A stretch of DNA of 64,000 nucleotides from Gemmatimonas sp. (lineage in GTDB: Bacteria; Gemmatimonadota; Gemmatimonadetes; Gemmatimonadales; Gemmatimonadaceae): assembly GCA_025361705.1 (NCBI GenBank), contig JANYJW010000033.1, forward strand, positions 1 to 64,000. The letters run 5' to 3'. The notes under the pieces are model-generated. The model made no database searches. It saw only the letters and a list, made by a program, of their open reading frames with translations, and had not been told where the DNA came from. Shown in pieces: positions 38,872 through 47,423 of the stretch. Positions within the stretch are counted from its first letter, which is position 1, and every line of letters begins with the position of its first letter. The position numbers were made by a program, and so were the translations under genes.

Positions 38872-39977
38872 TGCGCCTCCTGGTGGTCAACTGGCAGGAT
38901 CGCGAAAATCCGCTGGCCGGCGGCGCGGAGATTCACCTGCACGAGATCTTCGAGCGGCTGGCCGCGCTCGGCCATCAGGTGACGATGCTGTGCGGCGGTT
39001 GGCCCGGCTGCCCGCCGCGCGCCACGCTTGGCGGCATCGACGTGCACCGGACCGGCACGCGGCAGACGTTCGCGCTGCGGGCGTGGAGCCACTACCGGCG
39101 CCATCTCGCCGCCGAGCCGTTCGATGTGGTCATTGAAGACATCAACAAGATGCCGCTGTACACGCCGTGGTGGGGCGCGCGCCGCGTGGTGGCGTGCGTG
39201 CCGCACCTCTTTGGCGGGACGGCATTCCAGGAGCTGGCCTCGCCGCTCGCGGCGGCGGTCTGGCTGTCGGAACGGCCCATTCCGGTCGTGTATCGCCATA
39301 CGCCGTTCGAGGCGATCAGCGAGAGCACGGCCGACGACCTCGTGGCGCGCGGCGTGCCGCGTGAGCACGTGCGCGTCATTTATCCGGGCGCGTCGTGCGA
39401 GTACTACACGCCCGACGCGGTCCAGCGCTCGTCGACGCCGGTGTTTGCCTACCTCGGGCGGCTCAAGCGGTACAAGGGCGTCGACCTCGTTATCCGGGCG
39501 TTCGCGCAGGTTGCCGATCCGCGCGCCGTTCTCGAGATCGCCGGTGAAGGCGATTTCCGGCCCGCGCTCGAGCAGCTGGTGGCGTCGCTTGACCTGACCG
39601 CGCGCGTGCGGTTTCTTGGCTTCGTGAGCGAGTCGGAGAAGTTGGCGCTGTTGCGGCGCGCGTGGGCGACGGCCTTTGCCTCGCCCAAGGAAGGGTGGGG
39701 GCTCACCAACATCGAGGCCTCGGCCTGCGGCACGCCGGTGGTGGCGTCGAACTCGCCGGGGATCCGCGAGTCGGTGCGCCATGGCGAGACCGGCTTTCTC
39801 GTGCCGCACGGCGACACCGCAGCCATGGCGGCGGCGATGCAGCGCCTGTGCGAATCGCCCGACCTCGTGGCCCAGCTGGGGGGGCGCGGGCGCCAGTTTG
39901 CCGAGTCCTTTACCTGGGACCGTGCGGCCGTCGATACAGCATTGCATCTTCAGCAGGTGATTCACACCGGAGGATAG
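38871..39977 (+). CDS. Family 4 glycosyltransferase
   Basis: GT-B fold glycosyltransferase of 368 residues. N-terminal acceptor domain: LLVVNWQDRENPLAGGAEIH and FDVVIEDINKMPLYTPWW. C-terminal nucleotide-sugar domain: FAYLGRLKRYKGVDLVIRA, FLGFVSESEKLALL and the E-x7-E motif EGWGLTNIEASACGTPVVAS. Donor and acceptor are unknown; lipid or surface glycan synthesis is likely. GTG 38871 overlaps the nusB stop by one base. It sits between nusB and an HPF-like gene without functional connection. Confidence 0.88.
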   Translation: MRLLVVNWQDRENPLAGGAEIHLHEIFERLAALGHQVTMLCGGWPGCPPRATLGGIDVHRTGTRQTFALRAWSHYRRHLAAEPFDVVIEDINKMPLYTPWWGARRVVACVPHLFGGTAFQELASPLAAAVWLSERPIPVVYRHTPFEAISESTADDLVARGVPREHVRVIYPGASCEYYTPDAVQRSSTPVFAYLGRLKRYKGVDLVIRAFAQVADPRAVLEIAGEGDFRPALEQLVASLDLTARVRFLGFVSESEKLALLRRAWATAFASPKEGWGLTNIEASACGTPVVASNSPGIRESVRHGETGFLVPHGDTAAMAAAMQRLCESPDLVAQLGGRGRQFAESFTWDRAAVDTALHLQQVIHTGG

Positions 39978-39981
39978 CGTC

Positions 39982-40287
39982 GTGGAGATGGTTTTTTCGC
40001 ACCGTGGCATCGCGCTCACGCAGTCCATGCTCAAGAAGGCCGAACGGGCGGTGCTCAAGGCGGCGGAACGAATTCCGCGCGCCACGGCCGCCACCGTGCG
40101 GTTTGACGAGGACGGTCCGGAGCGCCGCGTCGAGATTGTCTTCACCGCGCCGCGCGGTACGCGCCTCGTCGCCGCCGCCGCGGCACGCTACTGGGGGCCG
40201 GCGCTGAACGCGGCGCTCGGCAAGCTGGTGCGTCAGGCGAGCAAGGAACGCCACACGCCGCAGCGTCGCGCCGGCACGAGGGACTGA
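39982..40287 (+). CDS. HPF/RaiA-like ribosome-associated protein
   Basis: 101-residue protein resembling the short hibernation promoting factor: MVFSHRGIALTQSMLKKAER start (beta strand then helix), TAATVRFDEDGPERRVEIVF strands, and ALNAALGKLVRQASKERH helix with the basic K-x-R-x-x-K pattern. HPF binds the decoding centre and silences ribosomes in stationary phase. Similarity is moderate, so the call is inference from pattern. GTG start. Its position just before hprK-PTS recalls the hpf-ptsN arrangement of proteobacteria. Confidence 0.65.
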   Translation: MEMVFSHRGIALTQSMLKKAERAVLKAAERIPRATAATVRFDEDGPERRVEIVFTAPRGTRLVAAAAARYWGPALNAALGKLVRQASKERHTPQRRAGTRD

Positions 40288-40292
40288 CCGCG

Positions 40293-41261
40293 ATGGCACT
40301 GACCGTCCGCGGGCTCGTTGAACGCATGGGGGAGGCCCTGCGCCTCACGGTGATGGGCAGCCCGGAGGGGCTGGCGCGCGAAATCCCGTCGTCCGATGCC
40401 TCGGGTCCGGGGCTCGTGCTCGCCGGGTATACGGGGCGTTTCGTGCACCAGCGCGTACAGGTGCTCGGCGAGACCGAGGTGAGCTACCTGCGCTCGCTCA
40501 GCGACGACGCGCGACGCGAGAACCTGCGCACGTATTTCAGCTATCCCATCCCCTGCGTGATGGTCACCAAGGGACAGTCGCTGCCCGACGGCATGGACGA
40601 GGAAGCGCGGCGCGCCGGCGTATCCATCCTAGTCTCCGCGCTCAAGACGCAGGAGTTCTATCGCGTCATCGCGCCGTTTCTCGAAAACGAGTTCTCGCCG
40701 GCACTCTCGCTGCACGGCTCGCTGGCCGACGTGTTCGGCGTCGGCCTGCTGTTCACGGGCGAGAGCGGCATCGGCAAGTCCGAGTGCGTGCTCGACCTCG
40801 TCGAGCGCGGGCATCGCCTCGTGGCCGATGACCTGGTGCTGGCGCGTCGCAAGGGCGTCGACGTCATCATTGGCCGCGGACACGAACTGCAGCGCCACTT
40901 CATGGAGATCCGCGGCGTCGGGCTCATCGACATCAGCGCCATCTTCGGCATCCATTCCGTGCGTCAGCAAAAGCGCATCGAAGTGGTGGTGGACCTGATC
41001 GTGTGGGACAAGAACCTGCAGATCGACCGCACGGGCCTCGATGGCGAGACGGTGAACATCCTCGGCGTCGACCTGCCCAAGATCACCGTGCCGCTGAACC
41101 CGGGCAAGAACATCACCGTCATCTCCGAGGTGATCGCCATGAACCACCTGTTGCGCTACACCGGCGTGGACGCGGCGCACGCGTTCAACGAGCGCCTCAA
41201 GTCGAACATGGCCCGCAAGGCCGGCGATGTCGGCAAGTACCTGCTGGACGACGATGAGTGA
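40293..41261 (+). CDS. hprK: HPr kinase/phosphorylase
   Basis: Bifunctional enzyme that phosphorylates and dephosphorylates HPr on its regulatory serine. 322 aa: N-terminal domain to about 130, then Walker A GESGIGKSE with Lys162, catalytic loop VADDLVLARRKG, and the signature MEIRGVGLIDISAIFGIHSV. All catalytic residues are present. The target serine in HPr (43583 gene) is conserved, so the regulatory loop is complete. Overlaps the IIA gene by 8 bases. Five bases after the HPF-like gene. Confidence 0.96.
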   Translation: MALTVRGLVERMGEALRLTVMGSPEGLAREIPSSDASGPGLVLAGYTGRFVHQRVQVLGETEVSYLRSLSDDARRENLRTYFSYPIPCVMVTKGQSLPDGMDEEARRAGVSILVSALKTQEFYRVIAPFLENEFSPALSLHGSLADVFGVGLLFTGESGIGKSECVLDLVERGHRLVADDLVLARRKGVDVIIGRGHELQRHFMEIRGVGLIDISAIFGIHSVRQQKRIEVVVDLIVWDKNLQIDRTGLDGETVNILGVDLPKITVPLNPGKNITVISEVIAMNHLLRYTGVDAAHAFNERLKSNMARKAGDVGKYLLDDDE

Positions 41262-41655
41262 CGGCCCGCGCGCCATCGTGGCGGCTCATGGTGACCTCGC
41301 TGAGGGGTTGGTGAGCGCCGTCGCGCGCGTGGCGGGCGCTGAGGCGGCCGCGCGCCTGATGCCATTCAGCAATGCCAGCCTGGGCGGCGCCGAACTCGCC
41401 AATGCCATGCGGCAGGCGCTCGCGTCCTCGGGTGCGCGGGTGGTATTCACCGATCTCCCCGCCGGCAGTTGCACGATCGCCGCGCGGCGCATGGCCCGCG
41501 AACTCCCTGGGCTCGCCGTGGTGTGCGGCGCCAATCTTCCGATGCTGCTCGCCTTCGTGATGGCGCAGCCGCACGGCCCCGACACGCTGGCGCTCGCCGT
41601 GGAGCGCGGCCGCTCGGGAATTGTCGTGGCCGAGGCGGGCGCGCGTGTCGATTGA
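41254..41655 (+). CDS. PTS mannose-family EIIA domain protein
   Basis: 133-residue phosphocarrier of the mannose/fructose/sorbose PTS family, accepting phosphate from HPr on His12 (IVAAHGDLAEGL). FTDLPAGSCTIAARR and VVCGANLPMLLAF are family-typical. A separate IIA domain, not fused to IIB. ATG 41254 lies inside the hprK end; its own end overlaps the IIB gene start by 11 bases, indicating tight coupling. Confidence 0.9.
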   Translation: MSDGPRAIVAAHGDLAEGLVSAVARVAGAEAAARLMPFSNASLGGAELANAMRQALASSGARVVFTDLPAGSCTIAARRMARELPGLAVVCGANLPMLLAFVMAQPHGPDTLALAVERGRSGIVVAEAGARVD

Positions 41656-42133
41656 GGTCTTTCGCATCGACGACCGGCTGGTGCACGGTCAGGTCGTCGT
41701 GGGATGGGGCCAGCCACTCGCCCTCGGGTTTGTGGTGCTGGTCGATAATCTGGTGGCCGAGAGCGACTGGGAGCAGGACCTGTATCGCATGGGCGTCCCA
41801 CCCGAGATGAGCGTGCACTTCGAGTCGGTCGATGGGGCGCTGGCGCACCTCGCAGAGTACGAAGGCCGGCCCGAACACGGACTCCTGCTCACCGGCGACA
41901 TTGCCACGATGCGCGCGCTCGTCGAGCGCGGCGCCGCCATCCGCCACGTGAATGTCGGCGGGCTGCATCATCGCGCGGGGCGTTCGCCGCGCCTGCGGTA
42001 TGTCTTTCTCGACCCGGCGGAGGAGGCGGATCTGCGGGCCATCGCCGACCGCGGCGTCGCGGTGGACGCGCAGGATGTGCCGGCGGCTCATCCCGTGCCC
42101 CTCGCCGAACTTCTGGCCGCGACGGGCGGATGA
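41645..42133 (+). CDS. PTS mannose-family EIIB protein
   Basis: 162-residue IIB phosphocarrier. Phospho-acceptor His14 lies in FRIDDRLVHGQVVVGW, the family signature. YVFLDPAEEADLRAIADRGV forms the C-terminal helix. Start GTG 41645 is inferred because the signature normally starts within ten residues of the N-terminus; the gene overlaps IIA upstream and IIC downstream (ATGA). Confidence 0.92.
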   Translation: MSIEVFRIDDRLVHGQVVVGWGQPLALGFVVLVDNLVAESDWEQDLYRMGVPPEMSVHFESVDGALAHLAEYEGRPEHGLLLTGDIATMRALVERGAAIRHVNVGGLHHRAGRSPRLRYVFLDPAEEADLRAIADRGVAVDAQDVPAAHPVPLAELLAATGG

Positions 42134-42831
42134 TCGACACCGGCACGCTCGCGATGCTCACGATGGTCGGGGCTGTGGTCGGGCTCGACTTCGTGTCGTT
42201 CCCTCAGGCCATGCTGTCGCGTCCCATCGTCGCTGCCACGCTCGGCGGTGCGGTGTGCGGGGACGCTGGTGCCGGATTGCTGGTGGGCGTGCTGCTCGAG
42301 TGTTTTGCGCTCGAAACGATGCCGTTCGGCGCCTCGCGGTACCCCGAGTGGGGGCCGGCATCGGTGGCGGCCGCCGCCGCGGCGGTCGTGCCCGGCGCGG
42401 ACGCGGCGGAGATGGCGCGCACCGTCCCGTTTGCCGTCCTCATCGGACTCGCCTGCGCCATGCTCGGTGGGCAGACCCTCGTCTGGCTGCGGCGGTTCAA
42501 TCTCACCGTCGCTGAGCGCTATCGCGACGAACTCGCCGCCGGTGACTCGGCCGCCGTTGTTGCCGTGCAGTGGACCGGGCTCGTGGTGGACTTCGGGCGC
42601 GCGGGGGCGGTGACGGCCGTCTGGACGCTCGTCGCGGTGCAGGCGCGCATCATCGTGATGGGTGTGACGCCGTCGGTTGGCACGGGAACACTGGCCCTGT
42701 CCGTGGCGAGCGCGGTGGCTGTCGGAGTGGCCGGGGGCGCGGTGTGGAAGGTGGTGCACACCACCAAGGGGTACCAGTGGTGGCTCCTCGCCGGCCTCCT
42801 CGTCGGCGGCGCCGTGGCGGTGTTCGCATGA
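42130..42831 (+). CDS. PTS mannose-family EIIC permease
   Basis: 233-residue inner-membrane subunit with about six or seven TM helices. LDFVSFPQAMLSRPIVAATL, then GALLECFALE-like segment VGVLLECFALETMPFGASRY and GPASVAAAAAAVV match the IIC family. Slightly shorter than the usual 250-265. Overlaps both neighbours by four bases. Sugar specificity cannot be inferred, and no sugar-catabolic gene is linked. Confidence 0.88.
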   Translation: MIDTGTLAMLTMVGAVVGLDFVSFPQAMLSRPIVAATLGGAVCGDAGAGLLVGVLLECFALETMPFGASRYPEWGPASVAAAAAAVVPGADAAEMARTVPFAVLIGLACAMLGGQTLVWLRRFNLTVAERYRDELAAGDSAAVVAVQWTGLVVDFGRAGAVTAVWTLVAVQARIIVMGVTPSVGTGTLALSVASAVAVGVAGGAVWKVVHTTKGYQWWLLAGLLVGGAVAVFA

Positions 42832-43586
42832 CGGCCGCCCCGACGCTCCCGCTGGGCACCTGGCTGCGGGTCTTCGTCCGCCTCTTTGCGGTGCAAGGGA
42901 GCTACAACTACGAGGCGATGATTGGCAACGGCATCGCCTTTGCGGCCGAGCCGGCCTTCCGCCTGCTTCCCGGCGGGCGCGGCGGCGAGGCGTACCGCGC
43001 GGCGATGGCGCGGCACAGCCGCTACTTCAACGCGCATCCCTACCTTGCCGCGCTTGCCATTGGGGCGCTCGTGCGCGCCGAGCTCGATGGGGAGGATCCG
43101 GTGCGCATTGAGCGCTTCCGGACGGCGTGCTGCGGTCCGCTGGGAGCAGCCGGCGACCGCCTGATCTGGGCGGGGTGGCTGCCGTTCTGCTCCGCACTGG
43201 CCCTGTTGGCCTTCGGGTTGGGCGCGCCCGTCGCTGGCGTGGTGGGTCTCTTTGTGGGAACTTACAACGTGGCACACGTGGCCCTGCGGGCATGGGGGCT
43301 GCGAGCGGGATATCGCGAGGGGCTCAAGGTCGCTGCGGCGCTCGGGAGCCCCGTGTTGCGCAAGGGACCATTGCATGTGGCGCGCGCGGTGGCGCTGGTG
43401 GGCGGCGCGGCGCTCCCCCTCGTGCTGCATCGCGTGCGCGCCACCCAATTGTTCTCCACCGGCATCGAGATCGCGCTGGCTGCGGTCCTCGCGGCCGCCC
43501 TCGCGCGGTGGCAGGGGCGCGTCGATGGCTGGCGGGTGGGCGTTATGCTCCTCGCGGTGTTCGTCCTCTACTCGGTGATTCGATGA
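42828..43586 (+). CDS. PTS mannose-family EIID permease
   Basis: 252-residue IID subunit that forms the translocation complex with IIC. N-terminal FAVQGSYNYEAMIGNGIAFA and HSRYFNAHPYLAALAIGA are family hallmarks (the QGSWNYERM/FFNTHP type). Several TM helices follow, the last ending VGVMLLAVFVLYSVIR. Somewhat shorter than the typical 270-280. ATG 42828 overlaps the IIC stop; the stop overlaps the HPr start. Confidence 0.9.
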   Translation: MTAAPTLPLGTWLRVFVRLFAVQGSYNYEAMIGNGIAFAAEPAFRLLPGGRGGEAYRAAMARHSRYFNAHPYLAALAIGALVRAELDGEDPVRIERFRTACCGPLGAAGDRLIWAGWLPFCSALALLAFGLGAPVAGVVGLFVGTYNVAHVALRAWGLRAGYREGLKVAAALGSPVLRKGPLHVARAVALVGGAALPLVLHRVRATQLFSTGIEIALAAVLAAALARWQGRVDGWRVGVMLLAVFVLYSVIR

Positions 43587-43852
43587 TCGTTGAGCGGTCG
43601 GTGCAGGTGCAAAACTCCCACGGCATCCACGCGCGACCGGCGGCGGAGATCGTGAAGGTCGCTGCCCGGTTCCGGTCGGCGATCACCATCATTCGCGACG
43701 ACCTCGAGGTCAACGGCAAGAGCATCATGGGCGTGATGATGCTCGCCGCCGAATGCGGCGCCACCATTCTCGTCCGTGCAGACGGCGACGACGCCGAGGC
43801 GGCCGTCGACGCGCTCGTGGCGCTCATCCTCACGCGATTCGGCGAAAGCTGA
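43583..43852 (+). CDS. ptsH: Phosphocarrier protein HPr
   Basis: 89-residue carrier between EI and the EII proteins. His16 in SHGIHARPAAEIV is the EI-dependent site; Ser47 in NGKSIMGVMMLAAE is the site used by HprK. Both are intact. Overlaps the IID stop by four bases; ptsI starts two bases after its stop. Confidence 0.96.
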   Translation: MIVERSVQVQNSHGIHARPAAEIVKVAARFRSAITIIRDDLEVNGKSIMGVMMLAAECGATILVRADGDDAEAAVDALVALILTRFGES

Positions 43853-43853
43853 C

Positions 43854-45662
43854 ATGACTGTCGTCCTCTCCGGCGTTCCCGCGTCCCCCGGCATCGTCAT
43901 TGGACCGGTGCACCTCCTGCGCTGGGAAGTGCCCGAGGTGGAACCGCGCACCATCGAGCCGGGGGACGTCGACCTCGAAGTGTCGCGGCTGGGCGCGGCG
44001 TGCGACCTTGCCGTCGCGCGGCTGCGCAAAGTGCGCGACCGGGTGGAAGAGCACGCCGGTCCCACGGAAGCCGCCATCTTCGACGTCCAGATCTCCATCT
44101 GCGAGGATGCCGACCTCCGGCTGAGCGTCGAGACGCTCATCCGCCAGGGCTTCTCGGCCGAGAAGGCGTTTGATCTCGTGCTGCTCGAGTGGCGCGAGCA
44201 CTTCGGGCGTTCCACCAATGCCCTGATGCGCGAGCGCGTCAGCGACCTCATGGACGTGCAGATCCGCGTCCTGTCGCTGTTGCTCGACCTCCCGGACCAC
44301 GATCCCGTGGGCCTCCCCAAGGGAGCCAACGCGATCCTCGTGACGCACGACCTCACGCCGTCGCTCACGGTGCAGTTCGACCGCGAGGCCATTGCTGCCA
44401 TTGCCACCGATGCGGGAACTGGCACGTCGCACGTGGCCATCCTCGCCCGGTCGCTGGGCTTGCCGGCGGTCGTGGGCCTGCGCGATGCGACGACGCGCGT
44501 GCAGGCCGGCGCGACCGTGATCATCGACGGCACGCACGGCATCCTCTGCTGTGATCCGTCGGATGAGCGGATCGCGGAGTACCGGGCCCGGGCGCGCGTG
44601 GAGCAGGAAGAGACGCGCGAGCTGCAGCAGTATGCGCGTGCCGAAGCCGTGACGGCCGATGGCGTGCGCATCACGCTTCGCGCCAACGTCGACATGCCCG
44701 ACGAAGCCGCCGCCGGCGCCTCGAGCGGCGCCGAGGGCGTGGGGCTGATGCGCACCGAGTTCCTCGTGGTCGGCCGCGCGGCGATGCCCGACGAGGACGA
44801 ACAGTACGAGGCGTACAGCAAGGTGCTGCGCGCCTTCGCCCCGCATCCGGTGGTCATCCGCACGTATGACATTGGCGGCGACAAGCTGCCCGTGGGGGGC
44901 TTTCCGCACGAGGCCAATCCGTTCCTCGGCTGGCGCGCCATCCGCATGTGCCTCGACGAGCCCGAGTTGTTCAAGGCGCAGTTGCGCGCGCTGCTGCGCG
45001 CCGCCGTGCACGGCGACCTCCGCATCATGCTTCCACTCATCGTCTCCATCAGCGAGGTGCGCCAGACGCGCGTGCTGCTGGCGGAGGCGGCGCGCGAACT
45101 CGCCGCGCGCGGGGTGGCGCACCGCACCGACGTCCCGCTGGGCGTGATGATCGAGACGCCGGCTGCCGTCATCACGGCCGATGCGCTGGCGCGGGAGACA
45201 TCGTTCTTTTCCATCGGCACCAACGATCTTGTGCAGTACACCCTGGCGGTGGACCGCGGCAACATTGCGCTGGTCAACCGGTTCCAGGCGTTGCACCCGG
45301 CCGTCTTGCGCTTGATCGCGCGCACGCAGCGGGAGGGGGCCAAGGGGGGCATTGAGGTGTCGGTGTGCGGCGAGATGGCGTCGCAACCGCTGATGGCGTT
45401 CGCCTTGCTGGGGCTTGGCATTCGCCAGTTGAGCGTGGCGCCGCGTTCGGTGGCCGCCGTCAAGCATCTGGTGCGCACCATCCGCGTCTCCGAGGCGACG
45501 TTGGCCGCCACGGCGGCGCTCGATGCAGGCACCGCAGAAGACGCCGAGTTGCTGCTGCGCACGCACCTGCTGGCCGAGCTGCGCGCACACGGCGATGCCG
45601 CCGATGGGTTGCTCGCCCTCGTCGACGCTCATATTCTTCCTGACAGTAGCGATACTCACTAG
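43854..45662 (+). CDS. ptsI: Phosphoenolpyruvate-protein phosphotransferase (Enzyme I)
   Basis: First PTS component; takes phosphate from PEP and passes it to HPr. 602 aa: N-terminal helical HPr-binding domain, active His193 in GTGTSHVAILARSLGLPAVVG, PEP-binding barrel with GLMRTEFL, RTYDIGGDKLPVGG, PLGVMIETPAAV, FSIGTNDLVQYTLAVDR and the C-terminal Cys in EVSVCGEMASQP. Last gene of the run; a canonical terminator follows 15 bases later. Confidence 0.96.
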   Translation: MTVVLSGVPASPGIVIGPVHLLRWEVPEVEPRTIEPGDVDLEVSRLGAACDLAVARLRKVRDRVEEHAGPTEAAIFDVQISICEDADLRLSVETLIRQGFSAEKAFDLVLLEWREHFGRSTNALMRERVSDLMDVQIRVLSLLLDLPDHDPVGLPKGANAILVTHDLTPSLTVQFDREAIAAIATDAGTGTSHVAILARSLGLPAVVGLRDATTRVQAGATVIIDGTHGILCCDPSDERIAEYRARARVEQEETRELQQYARAEAVTADGVRITLRANVDMPDEAAAGASSGAEGVGLMRTEFLVVGRAAMPDEDEQYEAYSKVLRAFAPHPVVIRTYDIGGDKLPVGGFPHEANPFLGWRAIRMCLDEPELFKAQLRALLRAAVHGDLRIMLPLIVSISEVRQTRVLLAEAARELAARGVAHRTDVPLGVMIETPAAVITADALARETSFFSIGTNDLVQYTLAVDRGNIALVNRFQALHPAVLRLIARTQREGAKGGIEVSVCGEMASQPLMAFALLGLGIRQLSVAPRSVAAVKHLVRTIRVSEATLAATAALDAGTAEDAELLLRTHLLAELRAHGDAADGLLALVDAHILPDSSDTH

Positions 45663-45677
45663 GGACACCCACTCGAG

Positions 45678-45702
45678 CGGCCGGCGCCTGCGCCGGCCGT
45701 TT
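45678..45702 (+). terminator. Intrinsic terminator of the PTS operon
   Basis: Perfect 9-bp GC stem CGGCCGGCG / CGCCGGCCG with loop CCTG, followed by TTT. Placed between ptsI and metK, it separates the long upstream run from the metK unit. Confidence 0.85.
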
Positions 45703-45725
45703 GCGACTCCAACCGGTCCGATCTC

Positions 45726-46904
45726 GTGCTGCATCGTCATCTCTTCACGTCCGAATCCGTCACCGAAGGGCATCCCGACAAGGTGGCTGACCAGATTTCC
45801 GACGCCGTGCTCGACGCCCTCATCGCGCAGGACGCGCACTCCCGCGTGGCGTGCGAGACCATGGTCACCACCGGCCTGGCGACGATCTTTGGCGAAGTGA
45901 CGACCTCGGCCTGGGTCGATCTCCGCGCCCTGGTCCGCGAGACCATCAAGACCATCGGCTACACCGAGACCGGCATCGGGTTTGACGCCGACTCGTGTGC
46001 CGTGCTCAACGCGCTCGGCCAGCAGTCGCGCGACATCGGGCAGGGCGTCGACACGGGCGGCGCGGGCGACCAGGGCATGATGTTCGGCTTCGCCTGCGAC
46101 GAGACCGAGGAGCTGATGCCGCTTCCCATCACGCTCGCGCACAAGCTCACGCACGCGCTGGCCGACCGCCGCAAGGACGGCACGCTGCCGTGGTTGCGCC
46201 CCGACGGCAAGTCGCAGGTGTCGGTCGTGTACGAGGAGGGGCGTCCGGTCGAGGTCGACACGGTCGTCATCTCCACCCAGCACGCCGACTCGGTGAAGAA
46301 CAAGGCCATTCACGAGGCCGTCAAGCGCGACATCATCGACGCGGTGATCCCCGCCGCACTGCGTGGCCGCAAGATGAAGGTGCACATCAATCCCACCGGC
46401 CGATTCGTCGTGGGCGGCCCGCACGGCGACGCCGGGCTCACCGGACGCAAGATCATCGTCGACACGTACGGCGGCACCGGCCGTCACGGGGGCGGCGCCT
46501 TCTCGGGCAAGGACCCGTCAAAGGTCGATCGCTCAGCCGCGTATGCCGCGCGCTGGGTGGCCAAGAACATCGTGGCCGCCAAGCTCGCGTCGAAGTGTGA
46601 AGTGCAGCTGGCGTATGCCATCGGCGTCGCCCAGCCGGTGTCGGTGATGGTGGACACCTTCGGCACGGGCACTGTGCCCGAGGCGGCCATCATGCGGGCC
46701 GTCACCGCGACGTTCGACCTCACGCCGCGCGGCATCATCGCGGCGCTCGACCTCCGCAAGCCCATCTACGGGCCCACGGCGTCGTACGGCCACTTCGGCC
46801 GCGTGCCGCAGAAGGTGGAACGGTTCGGCAAGAAGGTCTCGCTGTTCAACTGGGAGCGCACCGACAAGGTGGCGGACCTCAAGCGCGCCGTCCGCGCGCG
46901 CTGA
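45726..46904 (+). CDS. metK: S-adenosylmethionine synthetase
   Basis: Makes SAM from methionine and ATP; 392 aa. Three-domain enzyme: [20 protein letters not shown] with the ATP-binding His16, [36 protein letters not shown], and [19 protein letters not shown] with its catalytic lysines. Start GTG at 45726. The 63-base upstream gap holds only the PTS terminator; no SAM riboswitch is visible. Confidence 0.97.
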   Translation: MLHRHLFTSESVTEGHPDKVADQISDAVLDALIAQDAHSRVACETMVTTGLATIFGEVTTSAWVDLRALVRETIKTIGYTETGIGFDADSCAVLNALGQQSRDIGQGVDTGGAGDQGMMFGFACDETEELMPLPITLAHKLTHALADRRKDGTLPWLRPDGKSQVSVVYEEGRPVEVDTVVISTQHADSVKNKAIHEAVKRDIIDAVIPAALRGRKMKVHINPTGRFVVGGPHGDAGLTGRKIIVDTYGGTGRHGGGAFSGKDPSKVDRSAAYAARWVAKNIVAAKLASKCEVQLAYAIGVAQPVSVMVDTFGTGTVPEAAIMRAVTATFDLTPRGIIAALDLRKPIYGPTASYGHFGRVPQKVERFGKKVSLFNWERTDKVADLKRAVRAR

Positions 46905-46924
46905 ACCGCGCGCCGGCAGGTCTC

Positions 46925-47422
46925 GTGATTCCGGTCACCGTCGCCAGACTGGGGCTCGACAGTACGTCCAAGACGTACGTCGTCGTCCTGCAGGAGCGCG
47001 ACGGTGATCGTGTGCTTCCCATCTGGATCGGCCGCCCCGAAGCCGAGTCGATTGCCATGCAGCTCGGCGGCGTGCGGCCTGAACGCCCACTCACGCACGA
47101 CCTCTGCCGGGCGATCATCACCGGCCTGGGCGCCACGCTGCGTGATGTGCAGGTGACCCGCGTGCATGATGGCACGTATTACGCCGAGCTCCACCTGGTG
47201 CGCGGCGCGTTGCCGACCGTCATCGACGCGCGGCCGAGTGACGCCATCGCCATCGCGTTGCGGCTCGATGCGCCCATTCTCGTGCACGCGTCGCTGATGG
47301 ACGGCGCCGCACCCGATGGGCAGGCGCCCGTGCGTGCGGACGACGATGCACTGTCTGCCGAACAGCTGCAGCGGCACCTCGAGCAGTTGCGGCCCGAGGA
47401 CTTTGGCAAGTTCTCACTCTGA
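46925..47422 (+). CDS. Bifunctional nuclease family protein (DUF151)
   Basis: 165-residue protein with the BFN/DUF151 pattern: LDSTSKTYVVVLQERDGDRVLPIWIGRPEAESIAMQL (residues about 10-46 hold the core), DLCRAIITGLGATL, and DARPSDAIAIALRLDAPI. Family members show DNase/RNase activity in plants and are often near metK-type housekeeping genes in bacteria. A short charged C-terminal tail (LQRHLEQLRPEDFGKF) recalls the UVR-like end of some members. GTG start. The following gene begins 1 base after the stop. Confidence 0.85.
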   Translation: MIPVTVARLGLDSTSKTYVVVLQERDGDRVLPIWIGRPEAESIAMQLGGVRPERPLTHDLCRAIITGLGATLRDVQVTRVHDGTYYAELHLVRGALPTVIDARPSDAIAIALRLDAPILVHASLMDGAAPDGQAPVRADDDALSAEQLQRHLEQLRPEDFGKFSL

Positions 47423-47423
47423 C

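Noticed and set aside
45663-45725. SAM riboswitch before metK
   Set aside because: Only 63 bases are available and they are taken up by the PTS terminator hairpin.
43830-46487. Very long open frame on the minus strand (and similar long antisense frames elsewhere)
   Set aside because: High GC makes antisense frames of ptsI/metK open by chance; composition is His/Arg/Gln-rich, no domain is recognisable, and the plus strand has two well-known enzymes there.
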